DNA from: Vibrio crassostreae 9ZC13
GTDB lineage: Bacteria; Pseudomonadota; Gammaproteobacteria; Enterobacterales; Vibrionaceae
NCBI RefSeq assembly: GCF_000272045.2
Contig: NZ_AJYZ02000019.1
Location: 1 to 64,000, forward strand
Length of the DNA stretch: 64,000 bases
Direction of reading: 5' to 3'
Shown: positions 34,681 to 43,481 of the stretch, piece after piece
Layout: each line of letters opens with the position of its first letter
Numbering within the stretch: position 1 is the stretch's first letter
The notes under the pieces: generated by a model
The model's database searches: none
What the model was told of the DNA's origin: nothing
What the model saw: the letters and a program-made list of their open reading frames with translations, nothing else
Translations under genes and position numbers: made by a program

Positions 34681-37134
34681 ATGAAACCAACTCAGCAAAA
34701 AACTTTCGATAAAGTGTCATTCCAAGAGAGTGTTAAGAAACATTTATCTGCAACCTACGCAACAACGATTGAAAACGCAGATAGCCGCGCATGGTACCTA
34801 GCAATGGGGCGTGCGCTAGCAGAACTCACAACATTTGATCTGTTAGAAACTGAAAATGACGAAAAAATTAAGAACGCGAAGAGCGTTAACTACCTATCAC
34901 TTGAGTTTTTGATTGGCCGTCTAACAGGTAACAACCTGATCAGCATGGGTCTATACGAACAGATCACTCATGCAATGGAAGAGCTAGGTCAAAACCTAAC
35001 TGACCTTCTAGAAGAAGAACGTGACCCATCACTAGGTAATGGTGGTCTTGGTCGTCTAGCTGCTTGTTTCATGGATTCTTGTGCCGCTCAAGAATACCCA
35101 ACAGTAGGCTACGGTCTTCACTACGAATACGGTTTATTCAAGCAGTCTTTCCAAGACGGTCGCCAACAAGAAGCACCTGACGCATGGCGTGGTGTTGAAG
35201 GTTACCCATGGGAAGTGGCTCGTCCAGAACTAGCACAACACATTGGTTTTTACGGTCATGTAGAAGTTGAATTCATCGACGGTAAAGAAGTACGTACTTG
35301 GGTTCCAGGTATGGAAGTGAAAGCAATGCCTTGGGATCTACCTATCGTAGGTTACGAGTCAAACACAGTTTACCCGCTGCGTCTTTGGGAATGTCAGGCA
35401 ATTGCACCATTCTCACTAGCAAGCTTCAACAACGGTGATTACTTCGAAGCGCAACACTCGCTAATCGATGCAGGTAACATCACTAAGGTTCTTTACCCGA
35501 ACGATAACCACGAGAAAGGCAAGACTCTGCGCCTAATGCAGCAGTACTTCCACTCAGCAGCGTCTGTTCGCGATATTCTACGTCGTCACGAAGCAGCAGG
35601 TTTCTCTCTAGAAGATCTGCCTAAGCAAGAAACGATTCAGCTTAACGATACGCACCCAACGATTGCGATTCCTGAGCTAATGCGCATCTTGATTGACGAG
35701 AAAGGTCTATCTTGGGACCAAGCATGGGAAATCAGTGCTCATACGTTCGCATACACGAACCACACACTACTTCCTGAAGCACTAGAGACTTGGTCTGAAT
35801 CACTGATCAACCGTCTTCTTCCACGTCACATGGAAATCATCTTTGAAATCAACCACCGCTTCATGCAAGAAGTTCGCAAGATGTGGCCTGGTGATGGTGA
35901 GAAGCAAGCGAAGCTTTCTATCATCCAAGAAGGTTTCCACCGTATGGTTCGCATGGCAAACCTATGTGTGATTGGTTCTTACAAAGTAAACGGTGTAGCT
36001 GCGCTTCACTCTCAACTGGTTAAGAAAGACTTGTTCCCTGAATTCAACGAAATCTTCCCAGGTAAACTGACTAACGTAACGAACGGCATCACGCCACGTC
36101 GTTGGTTGAAGTTCTGTAACCCAGGTCTATCTGCGCTAATCACGGGTAAGATCGGCACTGAATGGCCAGCAAAACTTGAGCAGCTAGAAGGCATCGCTAA
36201 GTTTGCAACAGACGCGAAATTCCAAAAAGAATTCATGGCTGTTAAGAAAGAAAACAAACAGCGCCTAGCTGATTGGGTTCAAGAGAACATGGGTATCGAG
36301 CTAGATACTAACGCTATCTTTGACGTTCAAATCAAACGTCTTCACGAATACAAGCGTCAGCACCTAGATTTGCTACACATTCTATCTCTGTACCACCGTA
36401 TTCTTAACGAACCTGGTTTCGAGTGTGAGCCACGCGTATGTTTCTTCGCAGCGAAAGCAGCACCGGGTTACCACCTAGCGAAAGAGATCATCTTCGCGGT
36501 TAACAAGATTGCAGAGAAGATCAACAACGACCCTCGCATCGGTAACAAACTGAAAGTGGTATTCATTCCTGACTACCGTGTAAGCATGGCTGAAATCATC
36601 ATCCCTGCAGCAGACGTTTCTCAGCAAATCTCACTAGCGGGTAAAGAAGCATCTGGTACGGGCAACATGAAGATGGCTCTAAACGGCGCGCTAACTATCG
36701 GTACGATGGATGGTGCAAACGTTGAGATTCGTGAAGAAGTGGGTGATGAAAACATCTACATCTTCGGCCTAGACGTTGATGGTGTTCAAGCTCTGAAAGC
36801 TCAAGGCTACAACCCATACGACTACTACAATGCAGACCCACTACTGAAAGCATCTCTAGACCTACTGACTGGCGATGAGTTCACTCCAGGTCAACCAGGC
36901 CTTCTACGTGCAACGTTTGATAGCCTGCTAGACGGTGGTGACCCTTACCTATGTCTTGCTGACTTCGCATCTTACGTGAAAGCGCACGAAGACATGGGCA
37001 CGCAATACAAAGACCAAGCAGGTTGGGCTAAGAAAGCAATTCTTAACACAGCATTGGTTGGTAAGTTCACATCAGACCGCTCTATCCGCGACTACGTGAA
37101 CAACATCTGGAAACTTGAAGCGGTTAACCGTTAA
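34681..37134 (+). CDS. malP: Maltodextrin/glycogen phosphorylase
   Basis: This 817-residue family GT35 phosphorylase removes glucose-1-phosphate from the non-reducing ends of maltodextrins or glycogen. The pyridoxal-phosphate lysine sits in EASGTGNMKMALNGALTIGT (Lys at about 664). The substrate and phosphate loops EERDPSLGNGGLGRLAACFM and LNDTHPTIAIPELMR are intact. It is the first gene of malP-malQ, divergent from malT, and preceded by MalT-like and CRP-like sites. Genomic context supports MalP over GlgP. Codon use looks highly optimised, as for an abundant enzyme. Confidence 0.9.
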   Translation: MKPTQQKTFDKVSFQESVKKHLSATYATTIENADSRAWYLAMGRALAELTTFDLLETENDEKIKNAKSVNYLSLEFLIGRLTGNNLISMGLYEQITHAMEELGQNLTDLLEEERDPSLGNGGLGRLAACFMDSCAAQEYPTVGYGLHYEYGLFKQSFQDGRQQEAPDAWRGVEGYPWEVARPELAQHIGFYGHVEVEFIDGKEVRTWVPGMEVKAMPWDLPIVGYESNTVYPLRLWECQAIAPFSLASFNNGDYFEAQHSLIDAGNITKVLYPNDNHEKGKTLRLMQQYFHSAASVRDILRRHEAAGFSLEDLPKQETIQLNDTHPTIAIPELMRILIDEKGLSWDQAWEISAHTFAYTNHTLLPEALETWSESLINRLLPRHMEIIFEINHRFMQEVRKMWPGDGEKQAKLSIIQEGFHRMVRMANLCVIGSYKVNGVAALHSQLVKKDLFPEFNEIFPGKLTNVTNGITPRRWLKFCNPGLSALITGKIGTEWPAKLEQLEGIAKFATDAKFQKEFMAVKKENKQRLADWVQENMGIELDTNAIFDVQIKRLHEYKRQHLDLLHILSLYHRILNEPGFECEPRVCFFAAKAAPGYHLAKEIIFAVNKIAEKINNDPRIGNKLKVVFIPDYRVSMAEIIIPAADVSQQISLAGKEASGTGNMKMALNGALTIGTMDGANVEIREEVGDENIYIFGLDVDGVQALKAQGYNPYDYYNADPLLKASLDLLTGDEFTPGQPGLLRATFDSLLDGGDPYLCLADFASYVKAHEDMGTQYKDQAGWAKKAILNTALVGKFTSDRSIRDYVNNIWKLEAVNR

Positions 37135-37147
37135 TACTTCCAAAGTA

Positions 37148-37255
37148 GCCAAGGCAGTTTCTGCCTTGGCTCAATTAGCTTGTGAGCAAACGAAAGGCTT
37201 AAAGGTTTCGTTTATAAACAAGCTGCTTACAAACCGATTGTCACAAGCTAATTGA
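37148..37255. repeat. Nested inverted repeats between malP and malQ
   Basis: AGCCAAGGCAG with CTGCCTTGGCT forms a hairpin at 37148-37172. A perfect 15-bp inverted repeat (TCAATTAGCTTGTGA at 37171-37185 and TCACAAGCTAATTGA at 37241-37255) encloses a second hairpin (AAACGAAA with TTTCGTTT). No T-run follows, so read-through into malQ is likely. These structures may stabilise the malP 3' end. Confidence 0.7.
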
Positions 37256-37319
37256 TTAGTAAAAATTAAATTAACAACCCTACAAAATAGAAAGCGTCAG
37301 AACGTTTTCGGAGAGAGCG

Positions 37320-39500
37320 ATGAAAGAACAGACCGTATTAAAACAAGTCGCAGAAATGGCAAACATTGCCGACAGTTACGTTAGTGCGTGGGGCGATGAA
37401 GCACAAGTATCAGACGAGACGATCACGTCTCTATTGGCTTCGTTGGGCTACGATACAAGCAGCGATGATGCACTGCTTAAGTCAGCAGAAAGAAAACACA
37501 AAAAAGATGTACTAGACCCAGTTCTTGTCTTGCGTGACGGTGAGCCAGTAGAAGTGGCGCTTAATCTAGGTGTAAGTGCTCGTGAAAGTGAGTTCAGCTG
37601 GCGCTTAGAAACCGAGCAAGGAGAGGTACTTGAAGGCTATCTTCAATCTCAAGTCATTCGTGACGAGCGTGCCGAGGGTGGCCCTTTAGTGTTTGCATTG
37701 CCAAGTGATTTGGCATGGGGTTATCACAAGCTCATTGTGAGCCGTAAGCGCCGTAAGAAGCCTTACGAGATGACACTGATTATTACGCCAAAAGCGTGTT
37801 TCAAGCAGTCACCAATCGAGCAAGGCAAAAAGCTTTGGGGACCCAGTGTTCAACTTTATACCCTAAGAACTCAGCATAACTGGGGTATTGGTGATTTCGG
37901 AGACCTAAAACAGCTTGTTGCGGATATCGCTTCTCGTGGTGGTGACTTCGTTGGTCTAAACCCAATTCACTCATTGTTCCCTGCGAACCCTGAAGGTGCG
38001 AGCCCATATAGCCCATCTTCTCGTCGCTGGTTGAACATCTTATACATTGATGTGAGTTCAGTTCCTGAATTTGCACTAAGTGCAGAAGCACAACAAACAG
38101 TCGGCAGCGCAGAGTTCCAACAGCGTCTACAAAAAGCGCGTGAAGCACACTGGGTAAACTACACCGAAGTGTCTGAGCTTAAGATGAGCATCTTGCCTCT
38201 GCTATTCGCAGAATTTAAGACTCGTCATCTAGACAAAAACAGCGACCGTGCACAAGCGTTCTTAGCCTTCGTAGAAGAGGGTGGCGATAGCCTGATGCAT
38301 CAAGCGGCGTTTGATGCTCTACATGGTGAACTGCATGCAGAAGATTCTGGCATGTGGGGATGGCCGGTATTCCCTGAGAAGTACCGTACATTCGACAGCC
38401 CAGCGACACAGAAATACATCAAAGAGAACTTAGAAAACGTTCATCTGTACATGTACCTGCAATGGCTAGCAGATTGCCAGATCAACGATGCACAGTCTCT
38501 TGCAGAAGAGAAGGGCATGGCTGTTGGCCTGTACCGTGACTTAGCGGTAGGTGTTGCAGATTCAGGCAGCGAGACTTGGGCTGACGAAGGCAACCTAGTG
38601 ATGGATGCGAGCATTGGTGCTCCACCTGATATTCTTGGTCCTTTGGGTCAGAACTGGGGTCTACCTCCGTTAAACCCAGAAGTGCTTCAAGAAACAAGCT
38701 ACGACGCTTACATCAAGCTACTTCGTGCGAACATGAAGCACTGTGGTGCACTGCGTATCGACCACGTTTTAGGTCTACTGCGCTTGTGGTGGATTCCAAA
38801 GGGTGAGAACGCAACTAAGGGCGCGTACATCTACTACCCAGTACAAGATATGCTGTCTATTCTGGCGCTTGAATCTCACCGTTACCAATGTAGCGTTATC
38901 GGTGAAGATTTAGGAACGGTACCGGATGAGATTGTCGACATCCTTGCAGATGCTGGCGTGCACTCTTACAAAGTGTTCTTCTTCGAAACATCAGAAGATG
39001 ACGGTGGTTTCATCTCACCAAAACACTACGCATCACAATCGATGGCGGCACTGTGTACTCACGATATGCCAACGCTTCGTGGCTTCTGGCACTGTGATGA
39101 CCTGAAAATGGGCCAAGAGATTGGCTTATACCCAGATGCAGAACAATTAGAAACCTTGTTCGATGACCGCCTAGAGTGCAAGCAAGGTATCTTAGATTCA
39201 GTAGCATGGCATGGTTTCCTACCAGAAGGTGTGGGCCGCGATGCGAGCCAAGTACCGATGGACTCTTACCTTGCTGAGGCACTTCAACTGCACGTAGCGG
39301 CTGGTGGTTCAACACTACTGAGCGTTCAGCTAGAAGATTGGCTAGAGATGGACAAGCCAGTAAACATTCCTGGCACGGTTGATGAATACCCTAACTGGCG
39401 TCGTAAACTATCAATGAACTTGGACGAAATATTTGCTCACGAAGGCGTTAATCGTATCGCTTCTAAGCTGACTGACGTTCGAGAAAAAGCCGCTAAGTAA
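37320..39500 (+). CDS. malQ: 4-alpha-glucanotransferase (amylomaltase) MalQ
   Basis: This 726-residue GH77 enzyme transfers maltosyl and longer units between maltodextrins and releases glucose. Key motifs are GDFGDLKQLV near the barrel start, RIDHVLGLLRLWW with the nucleophile Asp (about 481), IGEDLGTVP with the acid/base Glu (about 528) and THDMPTLRGFW. The N-terminal extension of about 150 residues is usual for the long MalQ form. The start has GGAGAG upstream. It is 185 bases downstream of malP with stem-loops between them, and both are expected to be MalT-controlled. Confidence 0.92.
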   Translation: MKEQTVLKQVAEMANIADSYVSAWGDEAQVSDETITSLLASLGYDTSSDDALLKSAERKHKKDVLDPVLVLRDGEPVEVALNLGVSARESEFSWRLETEQGEVLEGYLQSQVIRDERAEGGPLVFALPSDLAWGYHKLIVSRKRRKKPYEMTLIITPKACFKQSPIEQGKKLWGPSVQLYTLRTQHNWGIGDFGDLKQLVADIASRGGDFVGLNPIHSLFPANPEGASPYSPSSRRWLNILYIDVSSVPEFALSAEAQQTVGSAEFQQRLQKAREAHWVNYTEVSELKMSILPLLFAEFKTRHLDKNSDRAQAFLAFVEEGGDSLMHQAAFDALHGELHAEDSGMWGWPVFPEKYRTFDSPATQKYIKENLENVHLYMYLQWLADCQINDAQSLAEEKGMAVGLYRDLAVGVADSGSETWADEGNLVMDASIGAPPDILGPLGQNWGLPPLNPEVLQETSYDAYIKLLRANMKHCGALRIDHVLGLLRLWWIPKGENATKGAYIYYPVQDMLSILALESHRYQCSVIGEDLGTVPDEIVDILADAGVHSYKVFFFETSEDDGGFISPKHYASQSMAALCTHDMPTLRGFWHCDDLKMGQEIGLYPDAEQLETLFDDRLECKQGILDSVAWHGFLPEGVGRDASQVPMDSYLAEALQLHVAAGGSTLLSVQLEDWLEMDKPVNIPGTVDEYPNWRRKLSMNLDEIFAHEGVNRIASKLTDVREKAAK

Positions 39501-39609
39501 TGACGTGAGTGACTTGAAATTAGGTGGTTTTTTGCTTACGCCGTACGAAACTACAACCTCGGTCACTCAATAATGAATGCTCATCTGGTAGAATAAACCG
39601 TCGTTATAT

Positions 39610-39635
39610 TGCCCGCACTAATAGCGGGCATTTTT
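39610..39635 (+). terminator. Terminator between malQ and glgB
   Basis: GCCCGC and GCGGGC pair around a short loop and are followed by ATTTTT. It lies 110 bases after malQ and 40 bases before the glgB start, so it can limit read-through of malPQ transcripts into glgB. Confidence 0.8.
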
Positions 39636-39674
39636 GTATTATGTTTTTTGGATGTTTGGTTAGGGAGAAACGTT

Positions 39675-41855
39675 TTGGAACTAAGTTCGATTTCAAAGCA
39701 AAAACAAATATATACCCAACTATCACAGGCTTGTTTCACAGACCCATTCGCGTTTTTAGGGCCATACCTACCTTCTGAGCAAGGTGCATTACGTGTGTGG
39801 ATTCCTGGGGCAGATAAAGTCGAGTTGATTGTTGGAAAGGAACCTCGTATTGAGTTAGCGCGAGAGGGTGAAAGTGGTTTCATTCTTAAGCAAGAGAGAG
39901 ACTTACGTTTTACTCACTATAAGCTTGCGGTTGATTGGGCTGGCGTAGAACAGATCATCGATGATCCTTACCAGTACCACGATCTGTACGCGAGTTATGA
40001 AGATCTTCATACACCGAAAGATATGTATCATCACATGGGGGCTCAGTTTATTACGCTAGAGCGTGATGGACAGACGATTTCAGGTACGCGTTTCTTGGTG
40101 TACGCACCGCATGCAACTGCGGTAAGCTTGGTGGGTAACTTCAACGCTTGGGATGGTCGCCGCCACCCAATGCAACGCCTAGATTACGGTATGTGGGGCT
40201 TATTCATTCCTGAACTGGAAGAAGGCGCTCAATACAAGTTTGAATTAAAAGGACCAAATGGCGAAGGCTTACCACACAAAGCTGACCCATGGGGTTTCTA
40301 CTCTGAGCAATACCCATCGTTCTCATCTGTAACTTACGATCACGCTCGTTACCAGTGGCAAGATACTCAATGGCAAAATCGCCCGGTAACGCAAAAGCGC
40401 AAAGAAGCGCTTTCGTTCTATGAATTGCATGCAGGTTCTTGGAAGCGTAACGCTGAAGGTGAATTCTTAAATTATCGCGAGCTTGCGGCAGAGCTGATCC
40501 CATACCTAACGGATCTTGGCTACACGCACGTTGAACTAATGCCAGTTTCAGAACATCCATTCTACGGTTCTTGGGGCTATCAGCCTGTAGGTCTATTTGC
40601 ACCGACTAGCCGTTTTGGCTCTCCAGATGATTTCAAATACTTCGTCGATCAATGTCACCAAGCGGGTCTTGGCGTTGTTCTGGACTGGGTTCCTGCTCAC
40701 TTCCCAAGTGATGATCACGGCCTAGCAAACTTCGATGGTACGCCATTATTCCATGATCCAGATCCACGTCGTGGTTGGCATCAAGATTGGAACTCGTACA
40801 TTTACGATTTAGGCAAAGAGCATGTTCGTCGTTTCTTAGTTTCTAATGCACTGTACTGGTTCGAGCAATTCCACATTGATGGCATCCGTGTTGATGCGGT
40901 TGCTTCGATGTTGTACCTCGACTATTCGCGTAGCCATGACCAATGGATCCCGAATGCGGATGGCGGCAACGAAAACTACGACGCTATCGCAACCCTTAAG
41001 TGGATGAACGAAGAAGTGTATAAACACTTTCCGAATGCGATGACGATTGCTGAAGAATCAACGGCTTTCCCTGGTGTTTCAGCACCGACTTTTATGGGCG
41101 GCTTAGGTTTTGGCTTTAAGTGGAACATGGGTTGGATGCACGACAGCTTGTCTTACATTCAAGAAGACCCAATCAACCGTAAATATCACCACGATACGAT
41201 TACCTTCCCACTGGTTTACGCACACAGTGAGAATTATGTATTGTCTCTATCTCACGATGAGGTGGTTTACGGTAAAGGTTCTATCCACAACAAGATGCCT
41301 GGTGATGAATGGCAGCAAACGGCAAACCTACGTGCTTATATGGGTTACATGTATGCGCAACCAGGTAAGAAGCTGAACTTCATGGGTGCAGAATTTGGTC
41401 AGACGGCTGAATGGAACCATGACGACCAGCTGCAATGGTTTTTGCTGGATTACGAGCGTCATCAAGGTGTTCAGCGTTTAACGAAAGACCTGAACAATCT
41501 GTACCGCTCTGAAGCTGCAATGCACGATCTTGATTTTGATCCGAAAGGCTTTGAATGGCGTCTACAGGACTCTGCTGAAGCGAGCATTCTTGCGCACGAG
41601 CGCATCAGTGAATCTGGTGAGCGAGTATTGATAGTGTCTAACTTTACGCCAGTGCCTCACGAGCATTTCCGCTTAGGTGTTCCTGCAAAAGGTGAATACG
41701 CATTGTTGTTGAATACAGACTCTGTCGACTATGCAGGCAGCGGTTTTGAAGTGAAGCAGACTGCTGAGATTGAATCTGTAGAGAGCGAAGGGCTAGACAC
41801 ATCGATTGAGCTGCGTTTGCCGCCGTTATCGACCGTTTTTTACAAGCTAAATTAG
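39675..41855 (+). CDS. glgB: 1,4-alpha-glucan branching enzyme GlgB
   Basis: I place the start at the TTG at 39675, preceded by AGGGAG, which gives [20 protein letters not shown], a typical GlgB beginning of 726 residues. The frame is open further upstream, but that stretch overlaps the terminator. The order is an N1 segment, CBM48 (about 120-210, [14 protein letters not shown]), then the GH13 barrel: [27 protein letters not shown] with the nucleophile Asp, [12 protein letters not shown] with the acid/base Glu, and [14 protein letters not shown]-terminal beta-domain follows. It forms alpha-1,6 branches in glycogen. The neighbouring genes degrade maltodextrins, so a link between uptake and storage is suggested. 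Confidence 0.92.
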   Translation: MELSSISKQKQIYTQLSQACFTDPFAFLGPYLPSEQGALRVWIPGADKVELIVGKEPRIELAREGESGFILKQERDLRFTHYKLAVDWAGVEQIIDDPYQYHDLYASYEDLHTPKDMYHHMGAQFITLERDGQTISGTRFLVYAPHATAVSLVGNFNAWDGRRHPMQRLDYGMWGLFIPELEEGAQYKFELKGPNGEGLPHKADPWGFYSEQYPSFSSVTYDHARYQWQDTQWQNRPVTQKRKEALSFYELHAGSWKRNAEGEFLNYRELAAELIPYLTDLGYTHVELMPVSEHPFYGSWGYQPVGLFAPTSRFGSPDDFKYFVDQCHQAGLGVVLDWVPAHFPSDDHGLANFDGTPLFHDPDPRRGWHQDWNSYIYDLGKEHVRRFLVSNALYWFEQFHIDGIRVDAVASMLYLDYSRSHDQWIPNADGGNENYDAIATLKWMNEEVYKHFPNAMTIAEESTAFPGVSAPTFMGGLGFGFKWNMGWMHDSLSYIQEDPINRKYHHDTITFPLVYAHSENYVLSLSHDEVVYGKGSIHNKMPGDEWQQTANLRAYMGYMYAQPGKKLNFMGAEFGQTAEWNHDDQLQWFLLDYERHQGVQRLTKDLNNLYRSEAAMHDLDFDPKGFEWRLQDSAEASILAHERISESGERVLIVSNFTPVPHEHFRLGVPAKGEYALLLNTDSVDYAGSGFEVKQTAEIESVESEGLDTSIELRLPPLSTVFYKLN

Positions 41856-41901
41856 GTCTATAAGTTGAGCAGGTCATCGCTGCTCACTTTTCTGAAAGTC
41901 T

Positions 41902-41930
41902 AAAAAAGGGAACCCTAGGGTTCCCTTTTT
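41902..41930. terminator. Terminator after glgB
   Basis: The perfect palindrome GGGAACCCTAGGGTTCCC is flanked by A6 and T5. It can terminate both glgB and the convergent TetR-like gene. Confidence 0.92.
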
Positions 41931-41953
41931 CTATTTCAGTAAGCTGGTTAGCG

Positions 41954-42418
41954 TTACTTGAAGTTGGTGAGATAGAACATTGAGCGTCCGACTACCATTT
42001 CAAGGATTCGAACTGAGTTGTTGCCGAAACTGTCCAACATCTTTTCACGAAATTCGCCGTTCGAGCTGAGGTTAAATTGCTCAGGATTCTTGATTTGCGA
42101 AGCATGGAAAAACATCAATTTAATCACGTATCGAAACTGCTCATTATCTAGAGCGGCTTGCCAAGATTGGATAAAAAGCGCTTCCGATGAAAAGTCTAGA
42201 CTGTCTATAACGATCGATAGCATGTGTTCGTGAAGTACTGAGCGAATAGCGCGGGTCGACGGATAATAGCCCTGAAGCGTCGTTAAACTAATGCCAATCT
42301 CTTGAGCAATCCTTGCATAAGTTAGTGCTTCATGTCCTTCAGCCAGAAAAAGGTTTAGTACGATCTCATCGTAGTTTTTTTGATTTTCTAGTTTCTGTAC
42401 TTGAGTAATTCGAGCCAT
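41954..42418 (-). CDS. TetR-like transcriptional regulator
   Basis: This 154-residue protein is short for the family. The N-terminal region (about 14-60) has a TetR-type helix-turn-helix: IVLNLFLAEGHEALTYARIA followed by EIGISLTTLQGYYPSTRAIR. The C-terminal half is helical and probably dimerises. The ligand and targets are unknown. It is a single-gene unit between glgB and the ECF transporter operon; a terminator upstream separates it from the latter. Confidence 0.75.
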   Translation of the reverse strand: MARITQVQKLENQKNYDEIVLNLFLAEGHEALTYARIAQEIGISLTTLQGYYPSTRAIRSVLHEHMLSIVIDSLDFSSEALFIQSWQAALDNEQFRYVIKLMFFHASQIKNPEQFNLSSNGEFREKMLDSFGNNSVRILEMVVGRSMFYLTNFK

Positions 42419-42573
42419 TACAAATCTCTATTGAGTGTAACATTCTGTAAACGAGTATATTAAGAGCTTCTGAATTAAATCTCAAACTCCAAGGGTAAAT
42501 AACTGGTCAATTTATCGTTAAATATAGTCAGTATTGTGTCATTGGTTCAATTATCAATCAGATTTTGGCATAA

Positions 42574-42602
42574 ACAAAAACACCGCCCTATTGAGCGGTG
42601 TG
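42574..42602 (-). terminator. Terminator of the ECF operon
   Basis: CACCGC and GCGGTG pair around an 8-base loop and are followed on the minus strand by TTTTTG. It lies about 40 bases after the EcfT stop codon. Confidence 0.8.
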
Positions 42603-42641
42603 TTATTTAAAGTCTTTGTTTATCTATGCTAATTCAGATGA

Positions 42642-43481
42642 CTAGAACGGATACCAAAATAACTGCGGCTCTAGAATGCGTTTCGCAATGGCTAACACCA
42701 CGATAAAAGCGATGACACCTAAACAAACAAAGTCGATACGTTTCAAAGGTGCATAGCTATACCAAGTGCGAGCTTTGTGTCGGCCAAAACCTCGTAACGT
42801 CATTGCGTTAGAGATCTCGTCTGCTCGGTCCAAGCTAGAGAAAATGAGCGGGCCTAGAACCTTAGCCACATTTTTGATTCGAGTAATTAGAGGCGCTTTC
42901 TTTGAGAGCTCTACACCACGAGCCTGTTGAGCATGCATGATATTGATGAAGTCTTTCTTAACTTCTGGCAAGTAACGCAGTGTTAAGCTGACCGCATATG
43001 CGATCTTGTAAGGAACACCGATACGGTTGAGGCTAGCTGCAAACTCAGTCGGATGCGTTGTGAAGACAAAAATCAACGCTATCGGGAACATGCTCATGTA
43101 TTTGAGCGTCACAGTAACCAAGTAAAACAGAGTCTCTTGGCTCAACGAGTAGTTACCCGGCAATGTCAGCAATAAGGTTTTGCTGCCGATGAGCTCAGTA
43201 CCTTGCTGTGGAGCCAGCAGATACATGAACAAAGCATTTAGGCTCAATACACTCGCCGTACCCAATAACAGAGGCTTATATACGCGTACAGGCACATTGG
43301 TCAGCTTTAGCAGGTATAAACCAGTCACAATAAGCAGTGCAATCAATCTTAGGTCGAACGTAGTTAAGACCACGGTTACCCAAGCTAAGAAGAGCGCAAA
43401 TTTGGTGATGCCGTTAAGTGCATGAAGCGGTGATTTTGTATCAATGTAATTGATGCCGAATTTTACTTTTGATACGTTCAT
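42642..43481 (-). CDS. Energy-coupling factor transporter transmembrane protein EcfT
   Basis: This 279-residue membrane protein has about five or six helices. The cytoplasmic coupling segment carries EVKKDFINIMHAQQARGVE and ISNAMTLRGFGRHKARTW, the two Ala-Arg/Gly-type motifs with which EcfT contacts the two ATPase subunits. It overlaps the ATPase gene by four bases (ATGA). With the neighbouring fused ATPase and S component it forms a complete ECF importer. Confidence 0.87.
   Translation of the reverse strand: MNVSKVKFGINYIDTKSPLHALNGITKFALFLAWVTVVLTTFDLRLIALLIVTGLYLLKLTNVPVRVYKPLLLGTASVLSLNALFMYLLAPQQGTELIGSKTLLLTLPGNYSLSQETLFYLVTVTLKYMSMFPIALIFVFTTHPTEFAASLNRIGVPYKIAYAVSLTLRYLPEVKKDFINIMHAQQARGVELSKKAPLITRIKNVAKVLGPLIFSSLDRADEISNAMTLRGFGRHKARTWYSYAPLKRIDFVCLGVIAFIVVLAIAKRILEPQLFWYPF

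Noticed and set aside
39609..39674. A longer glgB start beginning [12 protein letters not shown]
   Set aside because: The extension coincides with the intrinsic terminator (GCCCGC...GCGGGC, ATTTTT), has no ribosome-binding site, and would add a hydrophobic segment to a cytoplasmic enzyme. The TTG at 39675 fits better.
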